From Acanthochlamys bracteata (Eukaryota; Streptophyta; Magnoliopsida; Pandanales; Velloziaceae), in assembly GCA_019914995.1 (NCBI GenBank), contig CM034145.1:1302001-1366000 (forward strand): a DNA stretch of 64,000 nt. Reading direction: 5' to 3'. A model generated the notes under the pieces. It had not been told where the DNA came from. It was given only the letters and a program-made list of their open reading frames with translations, and did no database searches. Shown here one piece after another: positions 12,155-22,648 of the stretch. Each line of letters starts with the position of its first letter. Positions within the stretch are counted from its first letter, which is position 1. Made by a program: the position numbers and the translations under genes.

Positions 12155-12619
12155 AACGTAAAACAAGCAATCTTTAATTTATAGTTAAATGGCAAAATTA
12201 TTAGTGCCTTGAAGTGTTGGCGGAAGTATTTCAGTGTCTTAATCATCGTTGTTAGAATTATATATTAGTGGATACATATTCATTAGTTGGATAGCACATG
12301 TAAGTTTTAGGTAATCAAAAGCTTAATCAGCACATAACCAGAAATACTAATCAATACCTTCATAACTACTAGATAGCTTTCAGATTTACTCAACAATGCT
12401 AAACCAATGATACTATAATCTCATCTACCCACTAACACTTCTTCTAAGGACATGTTTTATTTACTAAAAAAACTATAACTTTCTAACTTCAGATTTTGAA
12501 TTCCGCTTTATATATTTTAATAATCACTTCGTCTTCCACACCAAGTTTCATTTCTATCAAAATTTAACTCTAAATTTACTTTATGTATTTTGATTATTAT
12601 TCATGAACTTTACTTCAAC

Positions 12620-12845
12620 CAAATTTTATTAAGGCTTGTTTTAATTGGATGAAAGTAAGTTTAGGAAGTGAATTCGTGAAAATAAAATTCGATAAAAATA
12701 AAATTCGAAATAATAATTAAACTACGTAAAGTAAAATTTAAACTAAAATTTTAATAGAAAATGAGTTCGATATAAAAATAAAAATAGAGTTCAGAAAAAT
12801 TAAAATACATAAAATGACCTACTCAAAATCTAGAAAAAAAAATCA
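12620..12845 (+). repeat. Miniature element, family 2
   Basis: Starts ttaaggcttgttttaattgg and contains gagttcgatataaaaataaa and aattaaaatacataaaatga. Related sequence occurs near 10650, 52340, 56625, 58236 and 60430. The outer end resembles those at 13430-13655 and 29562-29735. Confidence 0.45.
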
Positions 12846-13131
12846 TTGTAATTAAAATACGCCAAGCCCTAAGCTGACGTCAGAAGCAGAAGCTTAAACA
12901 AGAAGCTACAAGCTTTGTGTTTTCAGTATCTCAATAGCCATAAGCTATTTCTCAGTAATTACTTATGTCAATAACAAAGTTCAGTAAAGAACTTCACCAG
13001 AACGACAAACTTCAATAATTTCCTTTGTGTTTTTTTTTTAATTTTAAGAATCAAGAAAGTTCAACATTCAGAAGCACCGAATCGATGAATAAGAACATGA
13101 ATTTCAATTTGGATTTCACCGACAAATTTAC

Positions 13132-13224
13132 CTGATGCATGTGGCCTCAGTGCATTAATGTCATTGCTGACTAACAAGCAACAGGTTCATGTCGTCTTCC
13201 ACAGAGCTGGAACGAGATGCAGAC
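13132..13224 (-). other. Possible spliced 3' untranslated exon
   Basis: On the minus strand a 93-nt segment is bounded by an acceptor (TTATTTAGGCAG) and a donor (CAG/GTAAATT). Further donor- and acceptor-like sites on the same strand occur near 13690, 13890 and 14010. The stretch lies downstream of the CRM-domain gene on its strand and is less AT-biased than its surroundings. It may be spliced 3' UTR or a non-coding transcript. One frame is open for about 20 codons, too short to call coding. Confidence 0.3.
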
Positions 13225-13429
13225 CTGCCTAAATAAATAACATTCAGTGAAGTCCGTGAAGAAATTGCATGCAGAAAAATCTCACGACGAGAATAATAAA
13301 GTCTGCAAACAGAAAAATCTACACAATGTTGAAGAGTTTGTGAATTTGTAGTAGCTAGGACTTCATGTACAACTTGGTAACCTTCTATGTATTCATGTAT
13401 AAACTACAACAGTTGCCAGTGCCATTCTC

Positions 13430-13655
13430 AATATAAAACAGAAATAAAGTATTTACTTCCTAATAAGTAACTGACTTCAAAATAAGTTCTGAACATAGAA
13501 TAAGTTTCGAATAAGTTGCGGGTGCCAAAAAATGAGTTCCGCATAAGTTTCTATATTCACTTTCACAAATTTAATCTCATCAATTTACTTCCTAATAATT
13601 CACCTTTCAGAAACAAAATTTCCAGAGTCACTTCTGACAAGTAAACAAGCCTTAA
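13430..13655 (-). repeat. Miniature element, family 2
   Basis: Ends with gacaagtaaacaagcctta, the reverse complement of the family-2 start. The body contains repeated aataagttcc and acttcctaataa words. The left edge is uncertain. Confidence 0.4.
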
Positions 13656-14613
13656 AAGAATATACACAGAATTGGCAGATATAAAACAAACCTGTTCCTA
13701 AATTCTATGGATTCATCAAATATGAAATGTATGCAGCCTTAACATTATCTCTAAGAAGAATGTTTCAGTGACTTGAAAAGCATATATGTCTAAGGCTGTT
13801 AGTACCAAACCATGCTTTCTCCATGTTTACAAAGTTTCTCATAGACAAGATTCGAATGAGGAAAACTTCAAATACTTACCCTATTTAGTACGCACCTGTC
13901 TTTCTTTCTCGAATACAGCAAACTCTTATGCAAATCTCTTGCTTCTGAAGTTCTATCCCTTTTGCTAGGCTTCCTCCAGATGTTGCTGTAAATAATTTTG
14001 TCCTCTAAGTAGATATTCTGCAAGCTCACTAAATGCAAAGGGTATACACAGTTTAAAACTGTAAATTTCTGAAAAAAGAGATTAAAAGGTTAGATAAAGG
14101 CCTACATCAGATTTGCTTCTAGTAGCCCCGCACTGACCATTGAAACAACACCGAGATTAACTTAAAAAAATTTAAAAAACAGATTACATGACAAATATGG
14201 GGGTTAAAAAAATCTCTACGAAACTCAGATTTTGTAACAACAGTCTTGTTCCTTTTCTACATGCAAGAGACGGGCAATAACAGTATGCCACTAACCGACG
14301 CTTGCCAGTAACTGATAAATCCAGCTGTGGTGCTTACTACTTTGTGTTGAGGAAGAAACACTGATTACAAGTCAAGGCCTACTACTTAGTTCAAACTTCC
14401 CCGATCAATGAACAGGAACAGTATGCCACTCACTGTTTAAAGCCATAGGCAAGCAAATGCGTGGAAACAGTTTTGATGCTAGAAAAAACCAGTCCAAGTC
14501 TACTAAGAACTTGTGATGGCAATTTGATTATGCGTCCCATCTATCATCCTTTAACACGAGTTCCTTGTACTCGTGTAACATCTGCAGTAATAGAGATAAT
14601 CCAACTAAGACCA

Positions 14614-16983
14614 TCAATCATCTTGGACCTTGGAGTGATAAGCAGTGGATTTTTCATCTTTTCTAAACAAAGCAAGATGCTTATGGTAGTCCTCAAGCTC
14701 TTTCTCCAATTTTTCTATAACTTGGCTGGTATGCTCAAGAGATTGCTCAAACCGATACTTTTCAAGAGCCTGCAACAGCATGCAGAATAGCTTAAGCAGA
14801 TAGCAAACGGGATAAATGCATAATCCTAGGAAACATTCATCTCATTTGCAACACCAAGACCCTAATATCTCGCAACAGGCATCAACTACTCAGATCTATT
14901 TAAGAAAAGAAGTAAAAACTGAAATGTTGACCAGAAGTTAGACTTCTAACTTTATACCTTCACTAGTTTAACAGTTTATAACATATATTGAGTATTATGG
15001 ACATATTGCAAAGACATGCTTGAAGCTTAGGATATTAACGGATGCACCAGTATAGCATGCTTCCAGTAGGATTGGAGGTCGCTAAGAAATCATGGGCATA
15101 TAGTATAATTTTTTCCATGAATAGAACAATGCTAACAATTATTCAGTTGAAATAGGTTCAAAAAATATCTATACTGAAAACACATGATATAAATATTACC
15201 TTCTCCTTAGATAGAGTATTCACAGGTGACAAAACTTCTGGTCGAACATAGTTTTTCCCACGGTAAAATATTATGGTGTTGTCAGGCTTTATATCAATCA
15301 CAACGCCCTTGCTTAGTCGCGCTAGCTCCTCGGCATACTCATGTACCTGACCAGGTTTACAAGGCTTGCAGACGACTTTCACAGTTTCATGCTTCTTCCA
15401 ATGGAGGTGCATGTTCAGAACCACACCACCAAAAACTCCACGTCTTCCAACTGGAACATAATTCTTTTTCTTTTCACCAGTACGTCTAAGGTAAAACCTC
15501 TCCTCTTCTGTAAGACTTTCTGGGTCATGTACAGGCTCCGGTGCTTTGGGCATCTCATATTTCCTAAGCTTCTCAATCAGCCACTCTTCTTTTCTCTTAG
15601 CCTGCATTTGCATCAAGATCACAGTTCTAATAATAATGCAGCCTCACATACATGAACAAAGATTATTCAAACAATAGTTCTGATCTAAATTCATAATGAC
15701 AGTGGAGGCGCAACATGTTCAAGATGCTAGTTATCGGTAACATAATTAAACATGCAAATGTAACTTGAAAAAGCGATCAATAGATTTCTGACAAAGATTC
15801 AGAAGCAAATAACAAGGTGGTAAGTTTAGTCAAGGTGAGGTTTTTATAAATGGAAAGAAGATTAAGAAATCACCTAAGCAGTATCCAACCTTCTCTAGCT
15901 TGTACCTAATCCTAACTTCTGGATTTGGAGACTTCATTTTCTTCTTTGCTTTCAGACGATACCACTTAAGCTCATTCAATTTGGCCCTTCGGGACATCTT
16001 CACCCGCTTGGGCTTTTTAGTTCCTTTATTCTGTCTCACTGCTTTATCATTTGGAGAGTCAAGGGAAAACCGGGCAACCTTGCCATCTATATCCAAAGTT
16101 ACTAAGGCATTGGTTCTATATCTTACAGATTGCCACCTATACGGAGCACATAAGTCATGCATAAATGAAATTGGACAAGGCCGGCAAGCTCTGGTATTAT
16201 GCAATAACAATGCAATAGGCCTGCATGCAAGCAAACCCATTCCATTAAGGTCCAAACTTGTTGAAATACTGGCAAACCCTCTGAACTTTGATATTGAAGA
16301 ACAACCGAAGAGAGAGGAATATTTGATTCTGCAAAAACATTAAGTAACTCGTGTTACTTAGCAAACCCAAATTTAAGTATAAGCTAGAATCTAATATCCA
16401 AAGCTCAATCAGTAACAAATTCGCCAGCTTAACTAATTAATCTACTGCTTCAATTCCAAAACCCTTGAAAATTTTGGAAATCCAACTGAGCGATCAATAA
16501 CTGAAACAAGCATACCAACTCAAATGAACTTCTCTTGAAGTTAATCCAAAAACTTCTAATTGATCCCAACAAAACTACTAATTGGTCAACTGCTTCAATC
16601 CCATAACCGTTGAATATTTTTTGAAAACCCAATTCAGTGATTCAATAACGGAGACAAGTGACATCAAATAATCTTCTCCTGAAATTTAATCCAGAAACCT
16701 CTTTCAGGCATTTCGACAAACAGAAGAAGAACAAACCACTCAGAAGAAACACACCAACCGCATTACAGTATATGCACGACACCTAGAAGAATTACCACTC
16801 CAAATCAAGAACTAGGAACGAATTTAAGAAATAAAAGAATAATAAAAGGAGCAAATTTAACTCCAACGTCAATCTTTCCTTTCTCCAACAAAAAAACAGA
16901 AAAAAGAATTCGAACAAAAAATACCACAAATGATTCAAGATTTTGCGAGAAAAGGAAACTTACCTTTTCGAAATTAAATTCAT
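14614..16983 (-). CDS. CRM-domain (CRS1/YhbY) RNA-binding protein
   Basis: Four coding exons on the minus strand join in phase: 16964-16983, 15890-16328, 15200-15601 and 14614-14769 (stop TGA 14614-14616), giving 338 residues. The start is an ATG followed by MNLISK, and the 20-nt first exon ends at GTAAG. Residues 1 to about 60 look like an organelle presequence. The CRM domain spans roughly 175-275, with the loop GRRGVFGG, ending FYRGKNYVRPEVLSP. A charged helical tail follows (ALEKYRFEQSLEHTSQ). The layout and wording match the single-CRM-domain protein family represented by Arabidopsis At3g25440, named from memory. CRM domains bind RNA, related to the ribosome-associated bacterial YhbY, and plant members act in organelle intron splicing or rRNA maturation. 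The precise target here is unknown. Confidence 0.9.
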
Positions 16984-18605
16984 TTGATAGTTGATACAAA
17001 AAAATTCGATGAATTCCACCGGAAACTATAATAATTTAAAATTTTAACGCCAATCCAAGCTTTTTCCCTCCCCCTCTTGTTTTGTTTTTTGAAGTAAGAG
17101 GCTTTCTTTATCTAAGTTAACGAAAAAGTGAATCATTGAAATTAAAAATAAAAAATTTTATTTAATTAAATTAAAGTGTTTTATGTATTAATAATATAAT
17201 TATTTAAAAAGTATTAAAAATTATTAATAAAATAAAAATTTTAAAATAAATAAATAGAACTCGTTTTTTCAATTTAAACTAGACTTGGTGTACATTTTTG
17301 GCTGTAAATTTCATTTTACTTTGAATTTTCACATTTATTAAGATTTTATATAATATTTAAAATATCTTTTTAAAAGTTGAATTATATTATAAATTAACGA
17401 ATCATGTCTAATTCTATTTTTTTACAATAATATTTTTTAAAATATTTAAGTTTAATTATTAACTACAAAATTTTACTTAATGTTTATAAATTTATAAATT
17501 TTTGAAGTTGTTTCTATCAAAACTTCCCCTCACCATAATTTCAGACACCGTACCAACATATTGTTAATGCACCAGTTTGCTATATAATATGTCCGTCTGA
17601 CAATTCATTCTACAAAATTTTTATATTAAATTTTTAATACATGTTTTATAATAATATATAGAGTTTATTAAAAATTTAAAAAATATAAATTTTTATATAA
17701 TAATATAGTCTTATTAGTTATTACTATTATTATTTAAATTAAAATAATAAAATTTATTTATTAAAATTTTTATAAAATTTTTATTTATTAAAATTTTTAC
17801 TTTACCATAAAGTGGATCCCAAAACAATTACTTTTCAGTAATTTTTTATATTTACTTTCACAAATTTAATTTTATATAATAACATACTACCAATTAAAAT
17901 AAAAACAACCCTTAAAGCAACTCTAGTTTTGTTTTAATGAACACATTGGCATAAAAATCTTTAGCAAGAACTAGTAGTAGAATTCTTATGCTTTTCGGAT
18001 TTATTTATGCACACTTTATTTTTACTTTATTTTTAACTTTCAATCATAAATTTAAAACTCACACCGGTGTACGATCTCAAAAAGTTATCGAATCACCGAT
18101 CAGAACACCAAATCGACCCACTAGATCAAATTAAATTTATTAAATAAATATTAATATATAAATACAATTATATGTATTATATAGTATTTTTTATAGTAAC
18201 TATCAAAAAATTTTGAAAAATAATAATATATAAGAAATATTAAAAATATTTTTAAATTATATTTTTTATATATTTTAAGCTACACTATAATTGCTTAACA
18301 TTTTTCAGCTACAAGACAATAGCTAAAAAACTTAACAAATAGTAAAATCTCTATATTTTATGGATTACAAAAAATAAATTATCTACACTATAATTACTTA
18401 TGCTATCTACACTATATTTTATTTATTTATTATTTTCTAATAAAATATAAAAATGAGAAAACAAACTAATGACAAAAAAGTATCTAATAAAATGCGCATT
18501 TTAGAGTGCTAATGAAGATACTTTTCTATTTTAAATAAATATATAATTTTAAAAAAAGTTATATGGGTCGATCGATCCGCTCAATCGGGCCGGGTCACCG
18601 AGTTG
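16984..18605. other. Upstream region of the CRM gene and AT-rich spacer
   Basis: The first 100 bases or so are pyrimidine-rich on the plus strand and probably include the promoter and 5' leader of the CRM gene. The rest is AT-rich with no gene. From about 18060 to 18605 words such as gatcgatccg and gggccgggtcaccg suggest an older repeat whose edges I could not fix. Confidence 0.45.
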
Positions 18606-18615
18606 ACTCGTAACT

Positions 18616-19146
18616 AGGGGTGGCAAATTTCGATCCGACTCGAAAAAAGTCGGGTTCGGATCAACACTTAGCCGGGTTCAGGTCGACCCGAAAATGATCC
18701 GAAATTTTAATCGGATTGGATTCGGATTGACCCGAAATTGACCCGTTTAACTATTTATATAATATATATTACTTAATAATTAAAAAATAATAGCAAAAAA
18801 TTTGAATTTAATTTGTTATATATATATATATATTAATTTATCTTAATTTAACTAATTTTTATTTAATTTATAAAATTTGTCAAAATTAATATTTTTCTTT
18901 TTAAATATATCATAATTAATAATTTATATATATTATTATTAAAAATTAATATTTATTATTTTTATTTTAATAATTTTAATTATTAAATGGGTCGATCCGA
19001 GTTTGAGCCGGTTATAAATAGGTTGGGTTAGGGTTGATAATTTTGACCCATATAAATAAATGGGTCGAATTAGGGTTGAATAATTTTGACCCGATTATTA
19101 TATGGGTTGATCCGAAACCGATCCAGGAATTCGAATTGCCACCCCT
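18616..19146. mobile_element. Mutator-like miniature element, copy B
   Basis: A 531-bp element from aggggtggcaaatttcg to cgaattgccacccct. It is flanked by a perfect 10-bp duplication, actcgtaact, at 18606-18615 and 19147-19156. Perfect flanks suggest it is the youngest of the three copies. It interrupts an older repeat rich in gggtcg and cgaccc words that continues on both sides. Confidence 0.85.
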
Positions 19147-19415
19147 ACTCGTAACTCTGCTGGATCGACCCGGGTCTTATCGGGTCGCTTGCGCGACCCA
19201 ATTTATGTTAACTCGGCTTAGAATTTCCAGTCTAGTTCGACCCGATCAGTTCGGACTGAATTTTAAACTTATACTTTCAACTCATTCTAAATTAAAATAA
19301 ATATTAAAATTTAAACTAAATACTTTTATCAAAAACTTACTTTTAAATTCAAAATAAACTCATTTTCAACTTAAATTTATTTTTTACAAATTCACTTAAA
19401 AAAGTGAGTTTAATT

Positions 19416-20230
19416 CTAAGCTAAAAACAAAACCTGTTCAATAATGTACTCCTCGTCGGTGGCCAACTGCTCCATCGCTTGCTCAAACTGCGCGATCAGT
19501 GTAGGATCAAAAACAAATTCTTCATTCACAAATCTTCCATCTCCACTACGTGATCCTTCATCAAATTTGAAACTACCAAATTTTGGTGTCACATATGAAC
19601 CAGGAGACAACACTTGTCCTCCATTCTTCAGCCATTCTCTTAAACTACCACTCCTCGAGATATCGAAGCTTGGAATTTTCAATGCCTCCAGTTCTTTTGC
19701 CATCAATGCCTTTCGTCTCGAATACCTCTTGCCATTTTCTTGAGTTTCTGTTGCAGGTTTTACTTGCTCATTTGAAGTTGTAGTAGCTTCAACTTCCGTG
19801 CTCAATGCTTGTTCCTCTGCTTGCCTTTAGCCAACATAGCTTCGAAATCTTCTACGGTGCGAAAAATCCTAGACCCTTCTGAAACATTTTCACCCAAATC
19901 GGTTGATGTTTTTGCGCAGCTATCTACTATGAATTTAACATCTTCGTCGATCTTGAGCACTTTTGCTTCGAAGTCTACTGCAACATGTTCGTGCACTTGT
20001 TTGCCTACAGGTTCAACTGATGCCTGTTTTTCGACGGAACTTTCTTTCAGTCTTTCAGCAGTAACAGTGTTTGATGTGTGCAGAAGAGCTAAGAACTGAT
20101 CATTCTTTTCATTTGCTGATTCGTTGAAACCGTTTTTCGATCTTCTTTTTAAGGATTTGTTGATCTCTTTGTTCAAGTGATCTTGAAAGCTTACGGTTCG
20201 GGTGAAGATCTTTGAAGAAACACAACCCAT
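19416..20230 (-). pseudogene. N-myristoylation-type protein gene, frameshifted as read
   Basis: The first frame (20230 to 19802) starts MGCVSSKIFTR, a classic N-myristoylation plus cysteine signal expected to anchor the protein to the plasma membrane. It runs 142 codons through FRTVEDFEAMLAKGKQ and then stops. A second frame, open to 19416, takes over without a gap and carries a distinctive block (SLREWLKNGGQVLSPGSYVT, then PKFGSF) and an acidic helix. The two frames differ by one base near 19815. I see no GT-AG pair able to bridge them, since the available interval is under 20 nt. The simplest reading is a one-base indel, genuine or an assembly error. I recognise the architecture as a plant protein of unknown function and give no symbol. 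The C-terminus is uncertain because repeats begin just beyond it. Confidence 0.65.
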
Positions 20231-22599
20231 GTTTGCTGCTACTGCTGATTAATCTTCTTCAGTACTGAAATAAATGAAAACAAGTATCAGAGAAATTAAA
20301 ATCCCTAACCTTTGAATCAAACTGAAAAATCAAAACTGTAAATGAATTGCTGTTTTCGATTGAACTTGCCTGCTAAATAAAGAAGCATTAGATTTTTAGC
20401 TTCTTGAGTTGATCAACTTTCATATCTGAAACCTTCTCTTCTACAAACAAAAATTGCAATGAGATAAAGGTGGGTATGAAATAGATGTGAAAATTATGTA
20501 AGGAAATACAAAATATTCAATTCAATTGCCTTGAAGGGATTAGGTGAAATCTAAACTCTACCTGCCATATATTAACAGGTATTTTTTTCTTTAGTTAATT
20601 ATGATTCTTTCAATTAATATTGCCCTTATTAGACATTATATTACGGTTTAATCCTTAAAAAAAAAGAATAAAAAAGAAAAAATGAGATTCATATGATAGA
20701 ACCGTCGGGAAGATACAACGTCAAAAAAATTAACCAAAATAAAATATTTGAAAAATCAGATTCATACATTAAAAAATTCAATACAATTCAAAAATTTAAA
20801 TCAATAAATTATGAAATTTTGTAATGTATTAAAATTTTTTTTATCTTATTTTTATTCAACGTAGGACTAATTTATTAAGTCTTAACCCAACAAGAACATG
20901 ACACCGTTTATTTGCGTAAAAATAAATTTATGAAAAATGTGTTAATAAAAATAATTTTGTAAATAATTTTGTTAAAGTAATAATTCATAAAATAAATATA
21001 TAGAATTACTTCAAATCAATGAATTTATTTTTTGGCAAAAGAAATTCATCTAAGGTGAAATAAAACATGTTAAACTAATTATGAGTATTCACTTTACTAT
21101 CATCTTAAAGCTTATTTAGTATTGATTTTTGAACTGGTTTATCATTTTAAATAAGCACTTAATATTTATCAATTAATTTTATATAGTATTCTATAGAATA
21201 TCTCAAATAAAAACTACAAAAAAATTATATATTATAAAATTTTTATATTTATAATTTTTTTAGATAAAAAATTAAGCTTATTTTTAAAAAAAATTAAAAT
21301 ATTTTTTATTTTAGAAACGCTTCCATTATAATCATTCCCAAACCTTCCTTAATTGTTGCATTCACCTTTTGGGTTAATAGTTCATCAATCATCCTGAAGT
21401 AGGGGTTATCTCACTTAATCATGACCTCTAAGAATAACAGGTGCTAAAGTTTAACTTCCCAAGTTCAATAAGAATAAGGATTTGTCCGCAATAAAAGAAA
21501 AAACTAAGTATGCGTTTTTTTACTTGAGTATTATAAATTTTTAAAAATGAGTTGTTAAAAATAGTATTGTTGAAAGTAATTAAATTATTATATATTTTTT
21601 GTAATTAAAACTAAGTTAGAAATAATTTTTTGTATTTTTTTGTGTCATTTTATATTTAAAAATAAGTCGTTAAAAAAAAAAGTGATTTTTTAGGTGAAAA
21701 GAACTAAACATAAGTTTAGAAAAACGTTTCTCAAATGCTAACTTTTAATTTATTTTAACTTTGTTTTTTAATATATATTTTATAAATATTTAGAAAATTT
21801 ATTTAAAATTTTAAAAAATATAAAAGTATTGTACGGAAATATTTTTATTATATATTTTTATATAAAAAAATAAAACTTTTTTCTAAAAAATAAAATATCT
21901 TTTATTATAAAAATTTTATTTTATAAATATTTTTAAATATTTTTTGAAAATCCTGACCGTTGAAATATTGCAGGAATCACGATATAATGGAGACATTACG
22001 CCGGAAAACTTAATATTTTAAACGCTTATGAATGAGATTATTTTATTTGAACTGGCATTACGTTAAAATAAATAAAACAGGCTCTATTATTCGGGCCCAA
22101 GAACAGCATCGTGTCGGGCCAGGCTTCGCCAGCATTGTAACGATACTTATCCACCATGACCAGGCTACAAATTCTTATACAAACTAGAAGCCCAGCTTTT
22201 GTTGTGAAAGATATATGGCGATGTCTGTGGAATGCTTATTGCAACAGAATTTGTCGGAAAAAAAAATATTTTAAAATTTTTTAAAAAATAAAATTTTTCT
22301 GCATTTTAAAAAATTTAAAAAAATATTTTAAAAATTTTATTGAAAACGTTAAATAAAAAATTAAGAAAAAAAAGCTCTCATGCCCATATACAACTACTAC
22401 AAGAACCGTATTGCACCATAATGCCCAAAAGCTGCAACATCAAATAAAAGTAGAGAAATGAAAATTTGATTAGAACTAGATGACATTACAAAGAAAATTA
22501 TGAAACAAACTACAACAAACACTTCTACCTAAGATCAAATCTCACATACGAGAACCTTAATCTGCTACAAGAAATTACATGCTGTCAATAGCCACTATC
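20231..22599. other. 5' leader of the myristoylated-protein gene and AT-rich spacer
   Basis: 20231 to about 20560 probably holds the promoter and spliced 5' leader of the gene at 19416-20230. Beyond it the DNA is AT-rich. A segment near 20755-20870 (gattcatacattaaaaaatt) resembles the direct repeats at 27375-27730. A family-1 miniature element lies near 21722-21945. A less biased patch at 22080-22250 has no open frame. Confidence 0.45.
21722..21945 (+). repeat. AT-rich miniature element, family 1
   Basis: Shares the family core (tatattttataaatattt, then aaatttatttaaaattttaa) and starts near aaacgtttctcaaatgc. Its right edge is weak. Confidence 0.45.
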
Positions 22600-22648
22600 T
22601 CCTTAAAAACGTTAGGTAGGTACTATCTCCTTAAAAACGTTAGGTAGG
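22593..22648. repeat. 28-bp tandem duplication across the WIP stop codon
   Basis: Two adjacent 28-bp units, 22593-22620 and 22621-22648, differ only at the first base. The unit contains ctccttaaaaacgttaggta. It includes the final codons and stop of the WIP frame. Because the gene reads on the minus strand, the upstream unit supplies the stop actually used, and the second lies in the 3' UTR. Confidence 0.85.

Noticed and set aside
15226-15655. Plus-strand frames of 87 and 104 codons
   Set aside because: Shadows of the CRM-domain exon on the other strand.
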